DNA of 64,000 nucleotides. Origin: CAYFXE01 sp964347035. Its GTDB lineage: Bacteria > Acidobacteriota > Aminicenantia > Aminicenantales > Aminicenantaceae. A program made the position numbers and the translations under genes. Under the pieces are notes generated by a model. The model saw only the letters and a program-made list of their open reading frames with translations, ran no database searches and was not told the DNA's origin. Position 1 is the first letter of the stretch; every line of letters starts with the position of its first letter. The stretch covers positions 10,836 through 74,835 of the forward strand of contig CAYFXE010000010.1 of NCBI GenBank assembly GCA_964347035.1. Direction: 5' to 3'. Of the stretch, positions 16,822 to 24,549 are shown in pieces.

Positions 16822-18078
16822 ATGGAACGGACATTAACATTGGATGGAGTAAGGTGGCCCAGGATCCTCAGCTTTTTCTCGGGGATTGGGATGATGGCTT
16901 TTTCCACCCTCACCATCCGGCATTTCTTTCTCGCTAACTACCCTGAGACCATTTTTGAAGGATCGTTCTGCGACATCAGCGCTTTTTTCAACTGCGACAG
17001 TTCAGCCTTTTCCGTTATATCTCAGGTTATCGGGATTCCGATCGGTTACTTTGGCATCGCGGTCGGGGCGCTTGTTGCTCTTGGAACTTTATTTCCTTCC
17101 AAGCCCTTCGAGCGGACCAACGCCTTTATTGCCTTCCTGAATGTTCTGGGAGTTATCGGCCTCTTTGTTTACTCGGTTTTCGTCCCTCACACTCTGTGTC
17201 TGCTCTGCACTGGATTCTACATTTTTTCTATCCTGAGCTTTGTCCTGTTCTGGCGGTATGGAATCGGACGAGTTCAGGGTAGATTTCTTAAACGATTTTT
17301 CCAGCCTTCGTTCAAGATTATGGTGACGGTATTTTTTCTAACCGCCCTGGGCGCATACGGCATGATCCAGTATCATGAGGTCAGGAAGGAGGCTCAAGCG
17401 ACTGTTGCGCTGCGCATAATCAAGCAGTTCCGCGATCTCCCGATGGTCGGCAACCCGAGCTTCCTCTCTCCCTATTGGACTGTCCGGTCCACAGAGAATT
17501 TCGAGGATGCGCCCATCCAGATTATCGAGTATTCAGACTTTCTCTGCCCTGATTGCCTGTTCTTAACCCAGCAGTTGAACAAACTCAAAGAGGAGTTTGC
17601 CGGAAAGATCAACGTTGTCTTTCAGTTTTTTCCTCTGGAGGGGCAGTGCAACACGGTCGTTGAAAAGGATCTCCACCCCGGGGCCTGTGACCTGTCTTAC
17701 ATGGCTGCCTACGATCCAGGGCAGTTCTTGGCCATCCATGACGAGATCTTTGCCAATTTCAACGCTGCTCGCAGTCCTGAATGGCGTCAAGATTTAGCGA
17801 GAAGATACGGGGTGGAGGGGGCGCTTGATGATCCGGCCACTCAAGACTTGGTTCGGGCGATCATCAACACCGGCACAGAGTACGGAAAGACCTCAGACCG
17901 CTTCGCTTACGGTGTCCGTTCGACACCGACCATGATCATCAACGGCCGGATGATTATCGGCACCCTTCCCTACGAGCAGATGCGGGCGATTTTCCAGGAC
18001 CTTGTCGATGAATATGAAGGCAGGAGTCAATTCATCGAGCACTGGGTTCCTCCAAAAGCAAGAAAAATCAAACGCTGA
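16822..18078 (+). CDS. VKOR-DsbA fusion: disulfide-bond generating membrane oxidoreductase
   Basis: 418 residues. The N-terminal membrane part (about 15-190) is a vitamin K epoxide reductase homologue with loop cysteines C50 and C58 and the active-site pair C126-x-x-C129 (LCLLC). It is followed by a periplasmic thioredoxin/DsbA domain with CPDC at 242-245 and the cis-proline region RSTPTMIING near 370. Such fusions reoxidise DsbA with quinone and introduce disulfides into exported proteins. CAGGAGA precedes the ATG. It is divergent from the four-gene minus operon, with 141 nt between them. Many exported Cys-containing proteins in the window fit this activity. Confidence 0.9.
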   Translation: MERTLTLDGVRWPRILSFFSGIGMMAFSTLTIRHFFLANYPETIFEGSFCDISAFFNCDSSAFSVISQVIGIPIGYFGIAVGALVALGTLFPSKPFERTNAFIAFLNVLGVIGLFVYSVFVPHTLCLLCTGFYIFSILSFVLFWRYGIGRVQGRFLKRFFQPSFKIMVTVFFLTALGAYGMIQYHEVRKEAQATVALRIIKQFRDLPMVGNPSFLSPYWTVRSTENFEDAPIQIIEYSDFLCPDCLFLTQQLNKLKEEFAGKINVVFQFFPLEGQCNTVVEKDLHPGACDLSYMAAYDPGQFLAIHDEIFANFNAARSPEWRQDLARRYGVEGALDDPATQDLVRAIINTGTEYGKTSDRFAYGVRSTPTMIINGRMIIGTLPYEQMRAIFQDLVDEYEGRSQFIEHWVPPKARKIKR

Positions 18079-18294
18079 CTGAGAATTTATCTATCTGTTT
18101 TATTAACCCCTAACCCGATAAAAAATGGTGAGAAATAAGTAAATTTTTCAGATAGAAATTCAAATTAGGAGACCGATGCTAAAGACCCAGGAGATCATAA
18201 CTTATAAAAAAGTATTTGTAATTTTATTTTAGTTTTTTATAATTGATGTGAATTATTAATCTAAATTTGAATATAAAGGAATAATCTAAATATT

Positions 18295-18714
18295 ATGGTC
18301 AAAGCATTAAGGCATTTCGTAATTAGAAAGCTCAGAGAGCCTACGGAGAAAGAGATTGATAAGGACATAGAATGGGTTTGCAATAGTCTAGGTTTTGTCA
18401 CTCCCCGGGATCAAGACAAGACCGCGTTCAGGATTTTAAAGGCGCTGATCGAGGCCGCAAAAAAGAAAAAAGGGTTGACAAGCGAAGAATTAACGGAGGT
18501 TGTGGAGCCAACAATAGGCTCAGTCATATATCATTTGAAAAAATTAATGAAAGCTGGTCTTGTTGTTAAAATAAATTCCACCTATGAACTCCGGATGCAT
18601 AGCTTTATGAGAACAATAGAAGAAATTGAGAAAGAAATCGGAATGACTCTAGCTGAAATAAAAACGATAGCCAGGGATATTGATCATAAAGTTGGATTAG
18701 AACATAGGCGCTAA
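18295..18714 (+). CDS. Winged-helix DNA-binding protein
   Basis: 139 residues. A central winged-helix unit (about 45-105) contains GLTSEELTEVVEP, SVIYHLKKLMKAGLV and a short wing KINSTYELR, in the ArsR/MarR-like arrangement common in archaeal regulators. N- and C-terminal helices may dimerise. There is no ligand or metal motif. It opens an AT-rich stretch of small genes, and its base composition differs from the operons on either side, which hints at transfer. No Shine-Dalgarno box is obvious. The target is unknown. Confidence 0.7.
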   Translation: MVKALRHFVIRKLREPTEKEIDKDIEWVCNSLGFVTPRDQDKTAFRILKALIEAAKKKKGLTSEELTEVVEPTIGSVIYHLKKLMKAGLVVKINSTYELRMHSFMRTIEEIEKEIGMTLAEIKTIARDIDHKVGLEHRR

Positions 18715-18773
18715 TATGGCAGACGAAAATGATGCCATCAGAGAGGCATCAAGAAATACAAGGAGGAAAAGAA

Positions 18774-18857
18774 ATGGCAAGAAAAGCAGCTAAAAAGAAA
18801 ACAGCGGCAAAGAAAGCAACCAAAAAGGCTGCAAAGAAGCCCAAGAAAAAGAAGTAG
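18774..18857 (+). CDS. 27-residue Lys/Ala-rich mini-protein (histone H1-tail-like)
   Basis: A short frame with an excellent AAGGAGG box 5-6 nt upstream of the ATG. It encodes MARKAAKKKTAAKKATKKAA and ends KKPKKKK: only M, A, R, K, T and P. Such tails occur in bacterial H1-like and AlgP-like nucleic-acid binding proteins, where they coat DNA or RNA. Another frame starting at 18716 overlaps it but has no ribosome site. Being this short, it could also be a leader or an antimicrobial-type peptide. Confidence 0.55.
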   Translation: MARKAAKKKTAAKKATKKAAKKPKKKK

Positions 18858-18890
18858 CAGTAGCCTACCTGAAGAGCTTGGATAAGCGAA

Positions 18891-18912
18891 ACCTGGGGGG
18901 ATACCCCCAGGT
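18891..18912 (+). terminator. Perfect 9-bp hairpin, probable terminator
   Basis: ACCTGGGGG-GATA-CCCCCAGGT, with a T6 run 20 nt further on (18932-18937). It lies 33 nt after the Lys-rich mini-gene. The distant T tract makes termination uncertain; RNA stabilisation is another option. Confidence 0.5.
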
Positions 18913-18971
18913 CGTAGGAACTATAAGAAATAATTTTTTATTACGAATCCACGAAAAAGACTATGTAAAAA

Positions 18972-19145
18972 ATGGATAGAAAAGCGAGAAAAAGGGCAGT
19001 CTGCTTCCGATGTAAAAAGAAGTTCATCCCGAGGAGGGGACAGCATCCGAGGTATTCGCTTTGTCCGGTCTACAAAAGTTACAAAGATGAGCTTGGGTCG
19101 GGATATTCTTGGGTTGAATTTAAATATTCAGGACCAAAATCTTGA
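18972..19145 (+). CDS. 57-residue Cys-containing basic mini-protein
   Basis: The frame from the ATG at 18972 starts MDRKARKRAVCFRCKKKFIP and has CFRC plus LCPVY. Three cysteines in a CxxC...C pattern suggest a small zinc-finger-like or metal-binding unit missing one Cys ligand. It is very basic in the first half and tyrosine-rich later (YKSYKDELGSGYSW). The ribosome site is weak. The family is not recognised. It is part of the mini-protein cluster with the genes at 18774 and 19239. Confidence 0.45.
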   Translation: MDRKARKRAVCFRCKKKFIPRRGQHPRYSLCPVYKSYKDELGSGYSWVEFKYSGPKS

Positions 19146-19238
19146 GAGGTTCGCCTAGAATTATTGGGCTTTTCAAAAAAAAAACAAAGCAGTATTAGTT
19201 AGATTAAGTCAGTTAATTTAGATAAAAAGGGGAGTCGA

Positions 19239-19430
19239 ATGCCAAAAGAAATAAAATGTTCAGAGTGTGGGAAAAAAATGAGGAGCAAACGCTATCATTC
19301 AACCGTTGAGTCAAATAGACATAATATTAAGAGATTGTCAAGAGGAGGAAGAGGCTATAAATACATGTGTAACAACGACGAATGTCCTAATTATAGAAAG
19401 GAATTTGATTATTGGGAGCTAGAAGATTAG
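19239..19430 (+). CDS. 63-residue zinc-ribbon protein
   Basis: Two knuckles are seen: CSECGKK near residue 7 and MCNNDECPNY near residue 44, forming a C2C2 zinc ribbon with a basic loop between (NRHNIKRLSRGGRGYKY). GGGGAG lies 5-6 nt before the ATG. The basic loop suggests nucleic-acid contact. The C-terminal FDYWELED is acidic. I do not recognise a named family. It is probably a small regulator or a ribosome- or RNA-associated protein (guess). Confidence 0.6.
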   Translation: MPKEIKCSECGKKMRSKRYHSTVESNRHNIKRLSRGGRGYKYMCNNDECPNYRKEFDYWELED

Positions 19431-19550
19431 GTTTTGATAGAACGTAAGATGTTTAAACAGGTAAAAGTTTACTCTTAGATATTCTCAGAGTAAGATTGAA
19501 TAGCAAGTAAGAAATAAATAGATGCTGAAAAAAGGAAGAAAAAGATCAAT

Positions 19551-20567
19551 TTGAGCAAAAAAATAATATACCTTCCAATACCAAGTGTTCTTATTTGCTT
19601 TCTTGTAGCAGCGATAAATGTTTCTTCAATTTCCTTTTCACAAGAAAAAAAAGGAAAAGAAAAAGAAATAGTATATGACATATCTGTCAGTGCTGTTTCC
19701 ATAGCTGTCACCGTTCAAGATAAGAAAGGAAGATACATAAACGACCTGACAGAAAAGGATTTTCGTATATACGAGAATAATGAAAAGAAGGATATAACCT
19801 ATTTTAAGCACGATTTTGAGGCTCCTTTGAGTTTGACCGTTCTCCTTGATGTCAGCGGAAGCATGGCTCTTCAGGATAAACTGATGGAAAGCAAGGAAGC
19901 ACTCGAATATCTCATGACATACCTTCTTGAGCCTGATGATGAAGTCTCTTTATTAATTTTTGCTGATGGAGAGGTAGAGGTTGCTGTGAATTATTCTAGA
20001 GACAAGAATGAATTAGTATCTGTTCTGGAGACAACCGAGGCTTATGGACAGACAGCCTTGAATGATGCCGTGGCGGTGTCACCAGGGTTTGCTAATAAGG
20101 GAAACAACGAGAAGAGGGCTCTTCTTTTAATCACGGATGGCATCGAGAATGACAGCCAATATTCTTATGATCAAGCTGTTGAAACTGCAAGGAGGGTAGA
20201 TATCCCTATTTATACTATTGGGTACAAAATTCCTTTAAGCGAACAATATTTAAAAAAGTATAAGCATTCTCCATTATTAACCACTTCTCGTATCGTTTAT
20301 TCGCTTGAACGGTTCTCTAAGGCCACCGGTGGAAAGGCATTTTTCGTTAATCAAATCGATGAATTGAAATCTGTCTTAAGAATGATTAAAAGAGAACTCA
20401 GTCATCAGTATCTCCTTGGATACACCTCTTATACAGATCCAAAAAATGAGTACCGAAAGATTAAGGTTGTCACTTCAAACAAAAAACACAAAGTAAGAAC
20501 AAGAGAAGGATACTATAGTGGTGAAAGGAAGGATCCCCAAAACCGTGATGAAGGTGTTGTTGGATGA
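19551..20567 (+). CDS. Exported VWA-domain protein (TIGR03436-like)
   Basis: 338 residues with a signal peptide (IPSVLICFLVAAINVSSISFSQ). After a short Ig-like lead (VTVQDKKGRYINDLTEKDF, the family's typical opening) comes a von Willebrand A domain with the MIDAS motif DVSGSM at 100-105 and later LLITDGIEND. It closes with LSHQYLLGYT. This is the acidobacterial 'VWFA-related' family, probably periplasmic or surface bound and binding a metal and a protein ligand. The start is uncertain: the best in-frame codon is TTG at 19551, with AAGGAAG further upstream. The gene is AT-rich like its neighbours. Confidence 0.8.
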   Translation: MSKKIIYLPIPSVLICFLVAAINVSSISFSQEKKGKEKEIVYDISVSAVSIAVTVQDKKGRYINDLTEKDFRIYENNEKKDITYFKHDFEAPLSLTVLLDVSGSMALQDKLMESKEALEYLMTYLLEPDDEVSLLIFADGEVEVAVNYSRDKNELVSVLETTEAYGQTALNDAVAVSPGFANKGNNEKRALLLITDGIENDSQYSYDQAVETARRVDIPIYTIGYKIPLSEQYLKKYKHSPLLTTSRIVYSLERFSKATGGKAFFVNQIDELKSVLRMIKRELSHQYLLGYTSYTDPKNEYRKIKVVTSNKKHKVRTREGYYSGERKDPQNRDEGVVG

Positions 20568-20829
20568 GACCTTTAAATGCGAGATCCAACCCTTCTCAGC
20601 CGAAGACCTCCCCACCCACCTCTATGCGGCTCCGACGGGTTGGGCCTCTCCTTTATTATACCTAGCCATACTTTATTTGTTCTCGTATCACGGAATGAGA
20701 GACACTTACTATTCACACGAACATATTTAAAGGGATAATGGCTTATGATATGATATGTGGCATGGATGAGATGCAATTTAAAACAAGCTTCCAAAGGCTT
20801 ATTATCAATTGAAAGGAAAGGGAGGTAAA

Positions 20830-21477
20830 ATGAACAAGAACAAAATCATATTTTTAGTGGGAGCTATGTTTCTTATAGGGCTGATTATGGGCACAGGCTG
20901 TGCAACCAAAAAATTCGTGAGGGGAGAATTAGCTGCTGTGGATCAGAAAGTTGAAGGGGTGGAAAACTCAGTCGAGGAGAACCAGAAAAGGATAAAAGAG
21001 CATGATGAACGTTTAGCCACTCTTGGTTCGCTCATCACCGAGCAGGAGTCCGAACTAACTAAACAAAGGTCAGAATTTGAGAGCAAAATAAGCGAAGTCA
21101 AAAAATACGCCCGGGGAAGATTGATTTTTCAAGAGGTCCTCAGGAATGAAGATGCAAAATTCAAATTCGATAGTTATGAGTTGAGCGGTGAAGCCCAAAT
21201 GAGATTAGATGAATTTGTTCAAATGCTGATTGCTCAAGATAAGGGTGTGTATCTAGAAATTCAGGGGCATACGGATTCCACAGGACCAGAAAGTTGGAAT
21301 TTACTTTTAGGAAAGAAAAGAGCTGAAGCGGTGATGGAATACCTTCACAAAAAGTATCGAATCCCACTCCACAGGATGGAAGTGATAAGTTATGGGAGTG
21401 ATGCGCCGATAGGCGACAATTCAACCCGCCAAGGAAGAGCTCAGAACAGGAGAGTGGTCATATTAGTTTATGAATAA
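20830..21477 (+). CDS. OmpA-family lipoprotein with coiled coil
   Basis: 215 residues from the ATG at 20830, which has GGGAGG just upstream; the upstream in-frame start at 20809 is not needed. The signal peptide ends at lipobox MGTGC (C24). Residues about 30-95 form a coiled coil (heptads of E, K, L). The C-terminal OmpA/MotB domain holds the peptidoglycan-binding LEIQGHTDSTG and NLLLGKKRAEAV, and ends with QNRRVVILVYE. It ties the outer membrane to peptidoglycan, as Pal does. Downstream lies the CGNR regulator with its own promoter. Confidence 0.87.
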   Translation: MNKNKIIFLVGAMFLIGLIMGTGCATKKFVRGELAAVDQKVEGVENSVEENQKRIKEHDERLATLGSLITEQESELTKQRSEFESKISEVKKYARGRLIFQEVLRNEDAKFKFDSYELSGEAQMRLDEFVQMLIAQDKGVYLEIQGHTDSTGPESWNLLLGKKRAEAVMEYLHKKYRIPLHRMEVISYGSDAPIGDNSTRQGRAQNRRVVILVYE

Positions 21478-21586
21478 TAGTTATCTATTTCTAGACACCA
21501 GCTAGTCAGGATATAGTCACAAAGATTGTTAGTCAGGAAAACCCTCTTTCAGGATGAGCAACTTAAAGGTAAAGTCTTTCCTGCGG

Positions 21587-21626
21587 TTGACAAATTTGTA
21601 ACCATCTATTATATTAGAGATGGTTA
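21587..21626 (+). promoter_or_regulatory. Sigma-70 promoter with palindromic operator for the CGNR gene
   Basis: TTGACA at 21587-21592, a 17-nt spacer, then TATATT at 21610-21615. Inverted repeats TAACCATCT (21599-21607) and AGATGGTTA (21618-21626) flank the -10 box, a position expected for repression. The same TAACCATC word recurs at the exporter promoter. Autoregulation by the CGNR protein is inferred. Confidence 0.65.
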
Positions 21627-21692
21627 TTATTCAATATGTTGGGTATAATCTATAGATAAATAAAATAAGCTAGATTTTTGCGGAAAATTCAA

Positions 21693-22319
21693 ATGATTAA
21701 AGAAAAGATGGATGCAGAAGATACGGATCTTATAAACGAGAAGCTCTGTCTGGATTTTTCAAACACGGCTGGCATGCATGCGAGTGAAAACCCTCGGGAA
21801 AAATTGAACTCATACCATGACCTGGTGAAATGGAGTATTGATGCGGGAATTATCTCAGATGATGATGCTCAAAAATTGATCCGCAAGGCAAAAAAGATGC
21901 CATCAGAATCAGTAAAAGCACTCAGGCATGCCGTTGCGCTGCGCGAGGCCATCTATCGTATTTTTTCTTCATTGGCCGCAGGCTATCTTCCAAAAGAAAA
22001 AGACTTTGCCTTGTTAAACAAGAATCTTTCCAAAACCATGGCGAATTCACGCTTAATTCCGAAAAAAGCAGGGTTTCAATGGGATATAAGCGGGAATAAA
22101 GAAACTTTGGATTGGATATTGAACCCTGTTGTTCGATCAGCGGCAGATCTTTTGACATCTGATAAATTGAAAAGGGTAAAAGAGTGTGCCGATGACCGGG
22201 GCTGTGGTTGGCTTTTCTTGGATAGAAGCCGGAACAGAAGCAGACGATGGTGTGATATGAAAGAATGTGGAAACCGGGCCAAAGCTCAACGTTTTTATAG
22301 ACGGAAACAGAAAAAGTAA
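21693..22319 (+). CDS. CGNR zinc-finger / ABATE-domain transcriptional regulator
   Basis: 208 residues from the ATG at 21693; a TTG at 21678 is also in frame. The N-terminal part (LCLDFSNTAG) is the ABATE stress-sensing domain (DUF1470). The C-terminal zinc finger has the diagnostic RRWCDMKECGNRAKAQRFYR, the CGNR box, preceded by CADDRGCGWLFLDRS. Members are DNA-binding regulators of stress and antibiotic responses. Its promoter has a palindrome, and the next gene on the same strand is a drug/metabolite exporter with a matching motif, so it probably controls both. Confidence 0.87.
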   Translation: MIKEKMDAEDTDLINEKLCLDFSNTAGMHASENPREKLNSYHDLVKWSIDAGIISDDDAQKLIRKAKKMPSESVKALRHAVALREAIYRIFSSLAAGYLPKEKDFALLNKNLSKTMANSRLIPKKAGFQWDISGNKETLDWILNPVVRSAADLLTSDKLKRVKECADDRGCGWLFLDRSRNRSRRWCDMKECGNRAKAQRFYRRKQKK

Positions 22320-22410
22320 TTTGCCTGTGACCATCGTTTTCTAGAGATTAATCCTCGCTTGAATTTTTAAAACCAGAAAAGAAATTTTCCCCTACGATTT
22401 TCTATAAATA

Positions 22411-22465
22411 TAACCATCAAAAAACACTTGACAAGTTAGATTATTTTATGTAAAATCTAACCATC
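22411..22465 (+). promoter_or_regulatory. Promoter and operator-like repeats before the EamA exporter gene
   Basis: TTGACA at 22428-22433, a 17-nt spacer, TAAAAT at 22451-22456. Direct copies of TAACCATCAA lie at 22411-22420 and 22458-22467. An inverted pair GTTAGATT (22435-22442) / AATCTAAC (22454-22461) has the same 19-nt arm spacing as the CGNR operator. Confidence 0.6.
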
Positions 22466-22488
22466 AAATATATAATTGAAGGTTATAA

Positions 22489-23526
22489 ATGTTAAATTCA
22501 ACGCTTAAGTCACTTGGGCTTTATGATCGTCTTACCAGAAAGATACCCGGAACGAAGCCAAGTGCTCTTCCGTTAAAATTTAAGATCATCCTTGCCTTTG
22601 GTGCAATTTACCTGATTTGGGGATCTACCTACCTTGGGATTCGCTTTGCTATCGAGACCATTCCGCCATTTTTTATGATGGGCTGCCGGTCGCTCCTGGC
22701 GGGAGGAGTTCTCTACGCCTGGGCTCGATGGCGGGGAGTAGATCGTCCACAGCTGATACATTGGGTACGGGCAGCCTTCATAGGTGTATTGCTTTTTTTG
22801 GGAGGACACGGGGCTCTGGCATGGAGTGAACAGATTATCCCTTCTGGAATTGCAGCGATCATCGTGGCGACCAATCCGATTTGGATGACAACTCTGCAGG
22901 CTTTCCGTCTCCATGACAATCCTCTGACCTCACGTGTGATTTTCGGTCTTGCTATTGGGCTGGGAGGTGTGTTCCTTTTGGTAGAGCCAACCAAGCTTTT
23001 GAACGGATTGCCTGTCGATCCGGTTGGTGCTGTGGTCTTGACAATCGGAACAATTTCATGGGCCGTCGGATCAGTCTATTCGAAAAATGTTGACCTTCCC
23101 AAAAGTTCCACACTTGTCGCCGGGATGACCCAGCTGTGTGGTGGAGGGGCGCTCCTTTTTGTGAGCTTATTGAGTAGAGAAACAGTTTCTCTTTCTTCTG
23201 TATCGGTTCGTTCCCTTGTTTCTATGCTATATCTCGTTGCATTCGGTTCGATCAGCGCTTTGACGGCTTATATCTGGTTGCTGAAGAAAACGACTCCTGC
23301 ACGGGTTTCTACCCACGCATACGTAAATCCAATCGTGGCTCTCTTCGTGGGTTGGTTGGCTGGAGGTGAACTTCTCAGCCAGAGAATCCTTTTTGCTGCC
23401 CTTTTGATGCTGATTGGTGTGGCAGCCATACTTTCTCGGAATTCGACAAAGCGCATTCCTGTAAGACAAAAGCGGCCCGCCACAGGGCTTTCACTCAATA
23501 ATATATCTGAAGAGCATAAATATTAA
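22489..23526 (+). CDS. EamA/DMT-family exporter (YedA-like)
   Basis: 345 residues with ten hydrophobic helices in two EamA repeats. The first opens with IYLIWGSTYLGIRFAIETIP and includes MGCRSLLAGG; the second includes SVYSKNVDLP and AYIWLLKKTTPARVSTHAYV with NPIVAL. This is the drug/metabolite transporter superfamily, which exports amino acids, purines or toxic compounds across the inner membrane. It lies behind a strong promoter that shares a motif with the CGNR gene. An ABM-like protein follows 15 nt downstream, so it may be part of a small detoxification operon. Confidence 0.87.
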   Translation: MLNSTLKSLGLYDRLTRKIPGTKPSALPLKFKIILAFGAIYLIWGSTYLGIRFAIETIPPFFMMGCRSLLAGGVLYAWARWRGVDRPQLIHWVRAAFIGVLLFLGGHGALAWSEQIIPSGIAAIIVATNPIWMTTLQAFRLHDNPLTSRVIFGLAIGLGGVFLLVEPTKLLNGLPVDPVGAVVLTIGTISWAVGSVYSKNVDLPKSSTLVAGMTQLCGGGALLFVSLLSRETVSLSSVSVRSLVSMLYLVAFGSISALTAYIWLLKKTTPARVSTHAYVNPIVALFVGWLAGGELLSQRILFAALLMLIGVAAILSRNSTKRIPVRQKRPATGLSLNNISEEHKY

Positions 23527-23541
23527 AAATAAGGAGGCACT

Positions 23542-23916
23542 ATGATTGCAAGAATATGGCATGGAAGAACCGTTGATTATCTGGGAGATAAATACTTCGA
23601 GTACATCAAAAAAACGGGAGTCAAAGGGTGCAGGTCGACGGAGGGAAACAGGGGTGTGTATGTGCTGAGAAGGTTCGTAAACGGGAAGGCAGAATTCCAG
23701 ATGATAACATTATGGGATTCATTCAAAGCCATAAAAAAGTTCTCCGGACCGGATATGGAAAAAGCTGTCTATTTTCCGGATGATAAAAAATACCTTCTCG
23801 AACTCGAGCCTCAAGTCACTCACTTTGAGGTCCTTGTAAAACCAAGTAGACAAAACTCATCAAACAAAAGCCATTTTGCTAAGTTAATTCCGTATTTGAA
23901 GGGAATAAGAATTTAG
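23542..23916 (+). CDS. ABM-like dimeric alpha/beta-barrel protein
   Basis: 124 residues. MIARIWHGRTVDYLGDKYFE and ITLWDSFKAIKKFSGPDME follow the antibiotic-biosynthesis-monooxygenase pattern: beta strand, helix, then W-x-S/D-x-x-A-x-K-x-F-x-G. Small proteins of this fold act as cofactor-free monooxygenases, heme-degrading enzymes or stress proteins. A basic tail of about 25 residues extends beyond the domain. AAGGAGG is present upstream. It is co-transcribed with the exporter, so a role in handling the exported compound is possible. Confidence 0.72.
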   Translation: MIARIWHGRTVDYLGDKYFEYIKKTGVKGCRSTEGNRGVYVLRRFVNGKAEFQMITLWDSFKAIKKFSGPDMEKAVYFPDDKKYLLELEPQVTHFEVLVKPSRQNSSNKSHFAKLIPYLKGIRI

Positions 23917-24044
23917 ATCTATCAAATAACTACACTAATATTCATACGCTTCGTGCGAGCTATCTGAAGCTTTGTTTATTCGAGTTATTTCTTTTTAAAA
24001 GAAAAGAGCGGATTGATACAATAAAGAATACATGGAGAGAGGAG

Positions 24045-24335
24045 ATGAAATTTAGAGACTTAAAGATTACTATCGTGAAAGTGGAAGGCCAATGTAGCCG
24101 TTCAAAAGTCGGAACGACGTTTTTCATCAAGAACGCAAAATTAGAAATTCCTCCCGGACAGAATGTCTGTATTTTTGCTTTAGGAAGCATATTACAACCT
24201 ATTTCGGCTGCACTCATTCAATCGAAAGAAGGAGAAGGGATTTTAAACCTGCTCGAAGAGTGGCAGTGTCCAGATCCTCTGGCCAAGGTCATATTCAGGA
24301 TTGAAGAACTAAGCACCAAAAATGTCGAAAGCTGA
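24045..24335 (+). CDS. TIGR04076 family small protein
   Basis: 96 residues. The pattern KITIVKVEGQCSRSKVGTTF, then an internal VCIFALGSILQPISAAL and a late CPDPLAKVIFRIE, fits the TIGR04076 family (strand, Cys, K-x-G, ALxSLxP, CPDP). The function of the family is not established. Two conserved cysteines could bind metal. GAGAGGAG precedes the ATG. It stands alone on the strand. Confidence 0.7.
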   Translation: MKFRDLKITIVKVEGQCSRSKVGTTFFIKNAKLEIPPGQNVCIFALGSILQPISAALIQSKEGEGILNLLEEWQCPDPLAKVIFRIEELSTKNVES

Positions 24336-24499
24336 GCATCGTATCGAATGAAGACTTGAATGGCTCTTCCAGTCATACAATAATTTTTTCTTTCACCTGG
24401 GATGCCTTACCACACATGCCTCTTGTACGAAAACAGCGCACTCTGGTCGTATTGAATTTTAAAAAGATGAAATAAACGCTCACATCTTTTTTTTCGGCC

Positions 24500-24527
24500 T
24501 TGACGAATGGAACATGCATAATATAAA
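24500..24527 (+). promoter_or_regulatory. Possible promoter for the MBL-fold gene
   Basis: TTGACG at 24500-24505 and TATAAA at 24522-24527, with a 16-nt spacer and 22 nt before the ATG. Acceptable boxes, but the short leader makes this tentative. Confidence 0.4.
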
Positions 24528-24549
24528 TATTCTAAAAGGAGGATTAAAA

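Noticed and set aside
20518..20730. 70-codon frame after the VWA gene
   Set aside because: Starts inside the VWA coding region in another frame; no ribosome site and no recognisable motif.
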